This document shows, piece by piece, positions 6,958-14,107 of a stretch of DNA of 25,802 nucleotides. The notes under the pieces are model-generated. The model ran no database searches, was not told the origin of the DNA, and saw only the letters and a list, made by a program, of their open reading frames with translations. Location of the stretch: positions 1-25,802 of the forward strand of contig JBGPFS010000011.1 in the NCBI GenBank assembly GCA_041483455.1, given 5' to 3'. A program made the translations under genes and the position numbers. How positions within the stretch are numbered: the stretch's first letter is position 1; every line of letters begins with the position of its first letter. The DNA is from JBGPFS01 sp041483455 (GTDB lineage Bacteria > Chloroflexota > Limnocylindria > Limnocylindrales > CSP1-4).

Positions 6958-8025
6958 TCAGGCGCCGAACGCCCCGGCCGGCGCGGCTTCGGTCGCCCAG
7001 GCGTCGAACCCCGCCCGGATCGGGGCGAGGGTCGGCTCGTCCGCGAACGCCACGTCGAGCGCCCGTCGGTCGATCGTCCAGAGCTCCGCCAGGCTGAGGC
7101 CGATCTCCTCGACGGCTCGCTCGTATTCGTCGGACAGCTCGATGTCGGAGACCGTCAGGTCGTCGGTCGAGAGCGTGACCGAGACACCGGCCCGGTGGAG
7201 TCGGGCCAGCGGATGCTCGCGCAGCGACGGGACGATCCCCGCCTGGACGTTGCTCGTCGGGCACAGGTCGAGGGTCACGCCCCGTTCGATCAGCTCGGCG
7301 ACGAGGGTCGGGTCGTCGATCGCGCCGGGCCCGTGGGCGATCCGTTCCGGGTCGAGCTCCAGGGCCCGTCGGACCTGCCCCGCCTCGCCCCACTCGCCGG
7401 CATGGAGGGTGATCCGGAGACCCCCCGCCCGGGCGGCCTCGAAGGCCCGCCGGAAGACGGCCGGATCGGGGAACCGCTCCTCGTCCCCGGCCAGGTCCCA
7501 GCCCACCAGGCCGCGATCGCGGAACCGGGCGGCGGTCGCCGCCAGCTCCACGTTCAGGGCCGGGTCGTGGGACCGGAGGGCCGTGCAGATGAGCCGGACG
7601 ACGATCCCGGCCCGCCCAGCCGCCCCGTTCGCCCCGCGGCAGACGGCCGCGATGCCGTCGGCGAGAGCGAGCCCGCGCGCCGTGTGGAGCGCGGGTCCCC
7701 AGCGGATCTCAAGGTAGCGGACCCCGTCGACGGCCTTGGCGGCCACCAGCTCGCCGGCGACGCGCTCGAGCGCGTCGGCGTCCTGGAGCAGGGCGATGGG
7801 CAGGTCGAACCGCCGGAGGAGGTCGGCCTGCGACCCGGCGCGGGCCGGGGCGACGAGCGCCTCGATCATCGCCGCCCGGGTCGTCGGCGCATCGACGCCG
7901 CGGGTCCCTGCCAGCTCCAGGGCCGTCTCGACGAGCAGCGATCCGTCGAGGTGGAGGTGCAGCTCGGCCTTGGGCATCGCCCCGATGAGCCGCCGCCGGG
8001 CGAGGATCTCGGATGGGCCGATCAC
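6958..8025 (-). CDS. add: Adenosine deaminase family protein
   Basis: Zinc-dependent deaminase of the amidohydrolase superfamily that converts adenosine (or a related purine nucleoside) to inosine and ammonia in the cytoplasm. All metal and catalytic positions are visible in the 355-residue product: H23 and H25 in AELHLHLDGSL, H208 and E211 in TLHAGEWGE, H231 in RIAHG, and D288/D289 in TLSTDD. CPTSNV at 255-260 and LSDEYERAVEEIGLSL near the end are also family features. Some relatives act on aminodeoxyfutalosine or methylthioadenosine, and nothing here excludes those substrates. The GTG at 8025 is accepted because a -10-like box lies 6 bases upstream; ATG at 7977 is too close to the first metal motif. 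It is a single-gene unit, convergent with the HAD gene and divergent from the SDR gene. Confidence 0.9.
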   Translation of the reverse strand: MIGPSEILARRRLIGAMPKAELHLHLDGSLLVETALELAGTRGVDAPTTRAAMIEALVAPARAGSQADLLRRFDLPIALLQDADALERVAGELVAAKAVDGVRYLEIRWGPALHTARGLALADGIAAVCRGANGAAGRAGIVVRLICTALRSHDPALNVELAATAARFRDRGLVGWDLAGDEERFPDPAVFRRAFEAARAGGLRITLHAGEWGEAGQVRRALELDPERIAHGPGAIDDPTLVAELIERGVTLDLCPTSNVQAGIVPSLREHPLARLHRAGVSVTLSTDDLTVSDIELSDEYERAVEEIGLSLAELWTIDRRALDVAFADEPTLAPIRAGFDAWATEAAPAGAFGA

Positions 8026-8031
8026 GCGCCG

Positions 8032-8037
8032 ATGCTA
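8032..8037 (-). promoter_or_regulatory. -10 box TAGCAT, 6 bases before the adenosine deaminase start
   Basis: On the minus strand TAGCAT is followed by six bases and then the GTG at 8025, so the transcript would begin at about the start codon. There is no Shine-Dalgarno sequence. The arrangement matches those before the HAD (6033) and YbjN-like (15457) genes. Confidence 0.45.
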
Positions 8038-8149
8038 CGCTGCCGGGTGCGCAATCCGCCGGCTCGACCGGCCGAACGGCCGGGGGAGGCCGCGGCTCGA
8101 GCGGCCCGACCAGCGCCCGCGACGTATCGTCCGAGGGGATGTGATCTCG

Positions 8150-9112
8150 ATGTCCACGGTCCTCGTCACCGGCGCGAGCGGGTTCGTCGGCAGCCACGTG
8201 GTGCCGGAGCTTGTCGCGAACGGCCACCGGGTCGTCGCGCTCGTCCGGTCGCCCGAGGCGGGTCGGCGAGTCCTCGACCGGCTGCCGGCCGAGGCTCGCG
8301 CCCAGGTCGAGCCCCGGGCGGGCGACGTCACGGAGCCGGCCGGCCTCGCCGGCGTCCTTTCGCTGGTCGACGCGGTCGTCCACCTCGTCGCCCTGCCGCG
8401 CGACTGGAACGGCGGCCGGGATCTCGCCCGGGTCAACACCGAGGGGACCCGGAACGTCCTCGAGGCGGCCACCGCGGCCGGGGTCCGGCGCTTCATCCAC
8501 CAGGGCGCCCTGGGCGTCCAGGACGACCCCGCCCTCCACTATGGGAGCTCGAAGAGGCGCGCCGAGGTCCTGGTCGAGGCGAGCGGCCTCGACTGGACGA
8601 TCCTCAAGCCGTCGCTCCTGTGGGGTGAGCGGGACGGCTTCTTCAACATCGTGGCCGACCTCGTCCGGCTCTCGCCCGGTGTCGTGCCGGTCCCGGGCGA
8701 CGGCCGGAGCCGCTTCCAGCCCTTCGCCGTGGCCGATCTGGCCCGGGTGATCCGCCTGGCGCTCGAGCGTCCCGAAACGATCGGGCGGACGTTCGAGCTG
8801 GGCGGGCCGCGCACCTGGACCTACCGCGAGATCACCGCCGAGGTCTGCCGGGCGATGGGCCGGCGCCGGGCGATCCTCCCGATGCCCCTGCCGATCATCC
8901 GCCTGGTGGCCGGCGTCGCCGAGGCGATCCACCTGCCGTTCCCCGTCGCGACCGACCAGCTCCGCCAGCTCAGGTTCGACAACGTGGGGCCGCTCGACGG
9001 GGTGGCGACCGCGTTCGGGTTCGCGCCCTTGGACATGGCCGGCAACCTCGGGTACCTTCGCCGGAAGAAGGATCGTCAGGAACCCGCCGTCGATCAGGAG
9101 CCCGCCGTCTAG
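8150..9112 (+). CDS. Atypical SDR, NAD(P)-binding epimerase/NDUFA9-like
   Basis: Extended, atypical short-chain dehydrogenase/reductase of 320 residues. The dinucleotide-binding motif is TGASGFVGSH at 7-16, with a following DVTEP acidic segment and HLVALP after the fourth strand. The active-site pair YxxxK is Y131/K135 in HYGSSK. The middle and C-terminal parts (WTILKPSLLWGERDGFFN, FQPFAVADLARVI, FELGGPRTWTYREI) are typical of the complex I NDUFA9/nucleoside-diphosphate-sugar epimerase group, whose members often bind NADPH structurally or act on quinone- or lipid-linked substrates. The reaction is therefore uncertain. ATG 8150 is chosen over GTG 8141 because GAGGGG at 8133-8138 is too close to the latter. 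The C-terminus ends in a short acidic/Pro repeat (QEPAVDQEPAV). The next gene begins 8 bases later. Confidence 0.85.
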   Translation: MSTVLVTGASGFVGSHVVPELVANGHRVVALVRSPEAGRRVLDRLPAEARAQVEPRAGDVTEPAGLAGVLSLVDAVVHLVALPRDWNGGRDLARVNTEGTRNVLEAATAAGVRRFIHQGALGVQDDPALHYGSSKRRAEVLVEASGLDWTILKPSLLWGERDGFFNIVADLVRLSPGVVPVPGDGRSRFQPFAVADLARVIRLALERPETIGRTFELGGPRTWTYREITAEVCRAMGRRRAILPMPLPIIRLVAGVAEAIHLPFPVATDQLRQLRFDNVGPLDGVATAFGFAPLDMAGNLGYLRRKKDRQEPAVDQEPAV

Positions 9113-9120
9113 AGGATCGC

Positions 9121-10155
9121 GTGCGCGAGCCGCTCGACATCCCGCCTGTCCCGACCCCGCCGCCCTCGCGCCGCGTCCGGATCGCGTGGGCCGTCGGCTG
9201 GCTCCTCGCGGCCCTCCTTCTTTCCCTCGGCGCGGCCGGGATCGTGGTGGGGATGGACCGGCCGCCGGTCGACGGCGCCCGGCCCGAGCTGACCTGGGCG
9301 ACCGACCGGGCGACCGAGCCGGCCCTGAACGCGGCCGCGGGCGACCTGGCCGCGCTGGCCGCCGACGTCGATGCGCTCGGTGAGAGCGGGCGCCACGCGA
9401 TCGCCGCCCTCGTGGGCCGCGACCGGTCGGCCCTCGATGCGGCCATCGCCGCCGGCGCCGCCCAGGTCGCCGCGATCGACGCCGCGAGCGCCGCCCTCCG
9501 GTCGCGGCTCGCCGCGATCCCGGGCTTCGGCCCCGACGATGCCACGCGGATCGGCTCGGGTCTGCGCGACCGGTTCGACCTCATCTCCACGGTGATCGGC
9601 GCCACGGCCGGCTTCGGGCAGTCATGGACCGCCCTGACGAAGGGGAGCGCGACCGCGACCGACCTGGTCGACCAGCTGGCCGCTCACGACACGGCCGCGG
9701 CAGCCGCCGGGAAGCTCGGTCGGGCCGGCTCGTACGCGAAGGCGCTCGTCCAGCTCGACACTGCGGAGGCCGCCCTCGTCGTCGCCCGGACGCTCCGGGA
9801 CGAGCTCTTCAACACGGTCGACGTCGGGGTCCTGACCGAGTGGATCGACCGCAACGCCGCCTACGACACCGCGCTCCGCAAGAACTGGACGCTTCTCATC
9901 AAGACGAACGGTCGGGTCACGACCGAGGTGCGAGCGGCCTTCGACGAGCTCCGGATCGCCCAGGCGAACCTGCCGCCCGACACGCGTGGCCTGGTGGTGA
10001 TCCTGGGCGACATCGCCCGTGGCCGGCTGAACGAGGCGGTGATCCAGATCGAGCAGGCCCGAGCGCAGCTCGCCGACGCGGCGGCCGCGGTCGCCCCCGG
10101 CGGCGGGGCGAACGGCGACGGGACCGGCGGCGGAGCCGCTTCGCCCGCGCCCTGA
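9121..10155 (+). CDS. Membrane-anchored Ala-rich helical protein, unknown
   Basis: A 344-residue protein I do not recognise. A Pro-rich cytoplasmic start (PPVPTPPPSRRVR) precedes one hydrophobic segment at about 21-44, and the remaining 300 residues are predicted extracytoplasmic, highly alpha-helical and rich in Ala, Asp and Arg. Residues around 60-140 contain repeated AALAADVDAL / AIAALVGRDRSALDAAIAAG-like helices. The end is a Gly/Ala/Pro-rich low-complexity tail. No catalytic motif or cysteine is apparent. It could be a helical-bundle scaffold or a sensor-like domain without its output part. GTG at 9121 has AGAGGA overlapping the SDR stop codon, so it is probably translated from the same mRNA as the SDR gene. 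Confidence 0.7.
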   Translation: MREPLDIPPVPTPPPSRRVRIAWAVGWLLAALLLSLGAAGIVVGMDRPPVDGARPELTWATDRATEPALNAAAGDLAALAADVDALGESGRHAIAALVGRDRSALDAAIAAGAAQVAAIDAASAALRSRLAAIPGFGPDDATRIGSGLRDRFDLISTVIGATAGFGQSWTALTKGSATATDLVDQLAAHDTAAAAAGKLGRAGSYAKALVQLDTAEAALVVARTLRDELFNTVDVGVLTEWIDRNAAYDTALRKNWTLLIKTNGRVTTEVRAAFDELRIAQANLPPDTRGLVVILGDIARGRLNEAVIQIEQARAQLADAAAAVAPGGGANGDGTGGGAASPAP

Positions 10156-10164
10156 GGCTCCGGT

Positions 10165-10181
10165 CGGGCGGACGTCGCCCG
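10165..10181 (+). terminator. Short GC hairpin after the unknown membrane protein gene
   Basis: CGGGCG-GACGT-CGCCCG, a 6-bp stem and 5-nt loop beginning 10 bases after the stop at 10155 and upstream of the pepA -10 box. No T tract. Plausible weak terminator separating the two transcription units. Confidence 0.3.
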
Positions 10182-10204
10182 CCCGAGGCGGGTGCCCGAG
10201 CCGG

Positions 10205-10210
10205 TACACT
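10205..10210 (+). promoter_or_regulatory. -10 box TACACT for the leucyl aminopeptidase gene
   Basis: TACACT fits the TAnnnT -10 form seen elsewhere in the window and lies 63 bases before the ATG at 10274, leaving a leader of roughly 55 bases that carries the ribosome binding site GGAGGA at 10258-10263. No recognisable -35 box. Confidence 0.4.
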
Positions 10211-10273
10211 GGGCCTCCCACTCGAGCCCGATCAGGCAGCCGCTCGCGTCCCACGCCGGAGGACCCACCCCTC

Positions 10274-11788
10274 ATGCAGATCCGCGTCGCCACCGAACAG
10301 CCCTGGGAGATCGCCGCCGACGTGCTCGCGGTCCCGATCCTGGGCGAGCCGGACTTCGATGGCGTCCTGGGTGAGATCGACCGGCGGAGCGGCGGCGAGC
10401 TCCGCGCCCTGGCCGCGTTCGGTGAGCTGAGCGCGAAGCGCTATGACGCGACGCTGGCTGCGAACGGCGAGCTGCCCGTGGCGCGCCTGTTGGCGGCCTC
10501 GGCCGGCCCCGCCGCCGAGCTCGATCGGGAGACCGTCCACCGGCTGGGGGCCACGATCGAGCGTCGGCTCGGCGGACGCACGGTGCGTCGCCTGGCCATC
10601 TGGCTGGGCGACCTCGGGATGCACCTCGAGGGCGGCGACCCGGTCGCTGCCGAGCTGCTGGCCCGCGGCGTGGTCGAGGGCAGCTACGAGCCCAAGGCGA
10701 TCTACCTCACCGCCGTCGAGTCGGCGCCGCCGATCCTCGACGAGCTGATCCTCGTCGCTCCCGATACGGCCGATCCGGCCGGCCTCGAACGGGCGGCGAA
10801 CCGGGGCCGGATCATGGGCGAGGGCGCGAACGTCGCCCGGACGCTCGCGAACCGGGCGAGCAACGACGTCAGCCCGGTCGTCCTGGCCGACGCCGCGAGC
10901 GAGATCGCCGCCCGCCACGGCCTGTCGGTCGACGTGATCGGCCCGGAACGCGCGACGGAGCTGGGGATGGGGATGTTCGTGGCGGTCGGTCGCGGCAGCG
11001 ACAATCCGCCGCGGATGATCGTCCTGCGCTCCGGTGGTGCCGGCGAGCGCGATGCGCTCGATCGTCACCTCGCGATCGTCGGCAAGGGCGTGTGCTTCGA
11101 TTCGGGCGGGATCAGCATCAAGCCGTCCGAGCGGATGGACGAGATGAAGCTGGACAAGACGGGCGCGGCGACCGTGATCGCGGCGATCGAGACCGTCGCC
11201 CGTCTCGCCCCGGGGACCCCGCTCCTGGCGATCGCGCCGGCGGTCGAGAACATGCCCGGCCCCCACAGCACCCGGCCGGGCGACGTCGTCCGGGCGCTCA
11301 ACGGCAAGCAGGTCGACATCACGAACACCGACGCCGAGGGTCGCCTGATCCTCGGCGATGCGCTGACCTACGCCGAGCAGCTCGGCGCGACCCACCTGGT
11401 CGACGTCGCGACGCTGACCGGCGCCGTGTCGCGCGCCTTCGGCCACCTGGTGACCGGCGGCTTCGGGACCCCCCAGGCCTGGTACGACGCCGTCACGGCC
11501 GCAGGCCGCCGGGCGGGTGAGCGCTACTGGCAGATCCCGCTCGTCGACGACTACGTCCCCGACATGGACAGCTGGTACGGCGACCTCCAGAACTCGGGCT
11601 CGTCGGAGGGCTCGCTCGTCAAGAGCGGCCTGTTCATCCGGGAGTTCGTGACCCGACCGTGGGTCCATCTCGACATCGGCGGCACGGGCTACTTCCGCAA
11701 GCCCCTGCCGTTCGCGGCGCGGGGCGCGAACGGCGTCACGCACGCCACGCTCGTCGAGCTCGCGCTCGACGGGGCGCGACCGGCCTGA
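10274..11788 (+). CDS. pepA: Leucyl (cytosol) aminopeptidase, M17 family
   Basis: Two-metal aminopeptidase that removes N-terminal residues from peptides in the cytoplasm, usually as a hexamer. The 504-residue product has a variable N-terminal domain and the conserved M17 catalytic domain from about 180. Metal and catalytic positions are all present: K271 and D276 in VGKGVCFDSGG, D294 in MKLDKTGAA, and D353, E355, R357 in NTDAEGRL. The segment MKLDKTG differs mildly from the commoner MK-x-DM-G. TGYFRKPLPFAARGANGV at the end is a family C-terminal signature. ATG at 10274 has GGAGGA 10 bases upstream. It is followed after 28 bases by the prepilin-peptidase-like gene, with its own ribosome binding site. 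Confidence 0.95.
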   Translation: MQIRVATEQPWEIAADVLAVPILGEPDFDGVLGEIDRRSGGELRALAAFGELSAKRYDATLAANGELPVARLLAASAGPAAELDRETVHRLGATIERRLGGRTVRRLAIWLGDLGMHLEGGDPVAAELLARGVVEGSYEPKAIYLTAVESAPPILDELILVAPDTADPAGLERAANRGRIMGEGANVARTLANRASNDVSPVVLADAASEIAARHGLSVDVIGPERATELGMGMFVAVGRGSDNPPRMIVLRSGGAGERDALDRHLAIVGKGVCFDSGGISIKPSERMDEMKLDKTGAATVIAAIETVARLAPGTPLLAIAPAVENMPGPHSTRPGDVVRALNGKQVDITNTDAEGRLILGDALTYAEQLGATHLVDVATLTGAVSRAFGHLVTGGFGTPQAWYDAVTAAGRRAGERYWQIPLVDDYVPDMDSWYGDLQNSGSSEGSLVKSGLFIREFVTRPWVHLDIGGTGYFRKPLPFAARGANGVTHATLVELALDGARPA

Positions 11789-11816
11789 GGCCGACGCTGA
11801 ACGAGGGGAGCTCCGG

Positions 11817-12458
11817 GTGACCATCGCCGCCCTCGTCTGCGGCGCGATCGGGCTCGCCTGGGGCCTGGTCGCGGACCGGCTCGCTACGCGCTGGCCGGCC
11901 CACGACGACGAGGTTCCCGCCGGTCGATCGCCGGGCTGGCGGACGGCCGTGACCGCCGGGCTCGGCGGGCTGGCCCTCGGGAGCCTGCCCGGCCGGTTCG
12001 GAGGCGATCCACTCGCGATCGCCCTGTTCGGCGGCTTCTTCCTGGCCCTCGTCGTCCTCCTGGCCACGGACCTGGACCAGCGGCTCATCCCCGACGTGGT
12101 GAGCCTGCCGCTCATCCCGATCGCGCTGGCCTTCGCAGTCTCGGGGCGGAACCCGCTGGTCGGGTCGGGTCTCTGGCCGGCGGTCGCGGCGGCGATCGCG
12201 ATCCCGGCGATCCTCTACCTGCTCTCGATCCCGTTCGGGGCCGGCGCCTTCGGCCTCGGCGACGTGAAGCTCCTTGCCAGCGTCGGGCTGGCGGCCGGCC
12301 TGTATCGGGCCGTCGTCGGACTGCTGTCCGGTCTCCTCCTCGCCGGAGTGGTGATCGTGGCGCTCCTGCTGACCCGTCGGATCGGGCTGCGCGACTACAT
12401 CCCGTTCGGCCCGTTCCTCATCGTCGGGGCGTTCTGGGCGGTCCTGTCGCCGGGCTGA
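11817..12458 (+). CDS. Prepilin-peptidase-like aspartic membrane protease (A24)
   Basis: A 213-residue polytopic protein with the A24 aspartic protease core. The first active-site Asp lies in ATDLDQRLIPD and the second in the GLGDVKL (GxGD) motif, separated by the expected pair of membrane spans. Such proteins cut leader peptides from type IV pilins and related pseudopilins at the cytoplasmic face. The N-terminal zinc/methyltransferase-type insert of bifunctional PilD enzymes, with its CxxC pairs, is absent: the whole protein has one cysteine (C8). It is therefore likely peptidase only. No pilin or secretion ATPase gene is in the window. GTG at 11817 has GGGGAG at 11805-11810, 6 bases upstream. 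Confidence 0.85.
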   Translation: MTIAALVCGAIGLAWGLVADRLATRWPAHDDEVPAGRSPGWRTAVTAGLGGLALGSLPGRFGGDPLAIALFGGFFLALVVLLATDLDQRLIPDVVSLPLIPIALAFAVSGRNPLVGSGLWPAVAAAIAIPAILYLLSIPFGAGAFGLGDVKLLASVGLAAGLYRAVVGLLSGLLLAGVVIVALLLTRRIGLRDYIPFGPFLIVGAFWAVLSPG

Positions 12459-12472
12459 CCGAGGGCGGACCA

Positions 12473-12490
12473 CGGGGGTCCCGGTCCCCG
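12473..12490 (+). terminator. Hairpin after the prepilin-peptidase-like gene
   Basis: CGGGGG (12473-12478) can pair with TCCCCG (12485-12490), one pair being G-U, around a 6-nt loop, 14 bases after the stop at 12458. No T tract. A weak terminator candidate ahead of the M23 peptidase promoter region. Confidence 0.3.
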
Positions 12491-12532
12491 GTAGCACCAT
12501 CGACCGGCTGGCGTCGATCGGCCGGTGAGCGG

Positions 12533-12557
12533 TAGGCTGGCGGCGTGGCGGTATCAT
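12533..12557 (+). promoter_or_regulatory. Two -10 candidates for the M23 peptidase gene
   Basis: TAGGCT at 12533-12538 and TATCAT at 12552-12557 are both TAnnnT boxes; TATCAT is the closest to consensus in the window. Either would give a leader of about 90-115 bases before the GTG at 12654, long compared with the other genes here. No clear -35 box is seen for either. Confidence 0.4.
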
Positions 12558-12653
12558 TCCTCTTGCGCCGGCGAACGCCCGGCGGGCCAAGCCGCCACTC
12601 GCGTCGGGCACGACGCGCGCAACGGAGCCAGCTCGCACGATGACATCAGCCCG

Positions 12654-13982
12654 GTGATCCCGACGACCCGCGCCCGCGGCCCCGGTCGATCGATCCGCGT
12701 CCTCCTCGCGATCCTGTTCCTCCTGCCGCTCCTCTCGGGGATCGCCGGGGCGCCGATCGCCCACGGCGACGATCTGTCGGATGCGATCGCCCAGCAGAAG
12801 GCGCTCGCGGCCAAGATCGCCGCCGACAAGAGCCAGGCGGCCGAGCTCGCCGCGCTCCAGGCCGACCTCAAGGCCAGCCTGGCCTCCACCCAGTCGAAGC
12901 TCCAGGGGATCAACGCCGACCTGGCGAGCGTCAAGAAGAACATCGCCGCGCTGACCGTCAAGGTGAACGCGGTCAGGGCCGCCTACGACGCGCAGGTCGC
13001 CCGGCTCGCCGACCTCGACGCCCAGCTGCTGTCGATCCAGGTCCAGGAGGACCAGAAGGCGGTCCAGCTGGCCCAGCGCAAGGCGCTCCTCGCGGACCGG
13101 GTCCGGGCCGCCTACGACAGCGACCGGACCTCGCTGCTCGAGACGATCCTGTCCGCCGATTCGTTCTCGGACGTCCTGGGCGACGTCGGCTACTTCATCG
13201 ACATCGGCACCCAGGACAAGGCCCTCGCCCAGCAGATCGCAAGGGACCAGCAGACCCTCGCCGCCCTTCACCAGACGACCCTCCAGACGCGCGTCGAGAC
13301 CGATGCGCTGCGGGCCGACACCCTGGCCAAGAAGGCCGACCTCGACGCGAGCATGGCCACGCTCAAGGCCGCCCAGGCCCAGATGGTCGCCCTCCAGAAG
13401 GCGACCGCGAAGGCGCTGGCGATCCAGAAGGCCGCCTGGTCGAGGGCGTACACGAACGCCGCCGCGATGCGGAAGGCGATCTCCGCCGAGCAGGCCGCCG
13501 AAGCCGCGATCAAGCAGAAGATCGACGCGATCATCGCCTCGAACGGCGGCGGCATCCCTTCGGACTACAGCGGCCAGCTCATCTGGCCGCTGGCGGGGCC
13601 CGGGATCACCGTCACCCAGGAGTTCGGCTGCACGGGGATGACCTGGGAGCCGCCATTCGGCAGCTGCGACCACTACCACAATGGGATCGACCTCGCGACC
13701 GACGGCCAGGTGGGGATCCCGATCAAGGCGGCCGGCGACGGCAAGGTCGTCTACGCGGGCGCGCTCAACGACGGCGCCTGGGTCGTGGTCATCGCCCACT
13801 CTCAGCACCTGCGGACCTGGTACGGGCACGTCCAGACGAACATCCCCGTCCACCTCGGCCAGTACGTGTCCGCGGGCGACGTCATCGCCTACGTCGGGAT
13901 GACCGGCCACACCACCGGTCCGCACCTCCATTGGATGGTCGAATCCGACGGCACGTTCGTGAATCCGCGCCTGTTCGTGTAG
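12654..13982 (+). CDS. Secreted M23 peptidase with N-terminal coiled coil (EnvC/NlpD-like)
   Basis: Murein endopeptidase-type protein acting outside the membrane. The 442-residue product starts with a signal peptide (basic TRARGPGRSIR, hydrophobic core at 14-32, likely cut after AHG near 38). A long coiled coil, about 40-300, is rich in Ala, Gln, Lys and Asp. The C-terminal LytM/M23 domain retains H342-x3-D346 (HNGID) and H424-x-H426 (HLH), with Y-rich GHV before them, so the zinc site is intact and the enzyme is probably active rather than a degenerate activator. The two cysteines near 325-338 may form a disulfide. GTG at 12654 is chosen because it opens the signal peptide; the longer reading from 12525 puts a polar, unlikely segment before it. 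There is no good ribosome binding site next to the GTG (see the short upstream frame at 12640). Confidence 0.88.
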   Translation: MIPTTRARGPGRSIRVLLAILFLLPLLSGIAGAPIAHGDDLSDAIAQQKALAAKIAADKSQAAELAALQADLKASLASTQSKLQGINADLASVKKNIAALTVKVNAVRAAYDAQVARLADLDAQLLSIQVQEDQKAVQLAQRKALLADRVRAAYDSDRTSLLETILSADSFSDVLGDVGYFIDIGTQDKALAQQIARDQQTLAALHQTTLQTRVETDALRADTLAKKADLDASMATLKAAQAQMVALQKATAKALAIQKAAWSRAYTNAAAMRKAISAEQAAEAAIKQKIDAIIASNGGGIPSDYSGQLIWPLAGPGITVTQEFGCTGMTWEPPFGSCDHYHNGIDLATDGQVGIPIKAAGDGKVVYAGALNDGAWVVVIAHSQHLRTWYGHVQTNIPVHLGQYVSAGDVIAYVGMTGHTTGPHLHWMVESDGTFVNPRLFV

Positions 13983-14027
13983 CGGACCTTCACCCTCCGG
14001 CGATCGGAAACGCGGACCGGGCCGGGA

Positions 14028-14033
14028 TAGAAT
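14028..14033 (+). promoter_or_regulatory. -10 box TAGAAT for glgC
   Basis: TAGAAT, a near-consensus -10, lies 74 bases before the glgC ATG and 45 bases after the M23 gene stop, implying a leader of about 65-70 bases. A TCGGAA at 14004-14009 lies 18 bases upstream but is a poor -35 match. Confidence 0.45.
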
Positions 14034-14107
14034 CGCGGCGCGTCCCAGGTCCACCCCGACGGGTCGTCGCCAGGGGCCCGGGGGGCGAACCTCGATCGGA
14101 GGGGTCG

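Noticed and set aside
10232..12115. Minus-strand open frame opposite pepA
   Set aside because: Antisense to a leucyl aminopeptidase with all catalytic residues; the composition is that of a shadow frame.
12525..12653. Longer start (GTG 12525) for the M23 peptidase
   Set aside because: It would place a polar, cysteine-containing segment before a clear signal peptide and would begin upstream of the likely -10 boxes.
11736..14054. Very long minus-strand open frame opposite the prepilin-peptidase-like and M23 genes
   Set aside because: Its product is low-complexity (Gly/Arg/Asp-rich) and it lies antisense to two well-supported genes. It is a typical open shadow frame in high-GC DNA.
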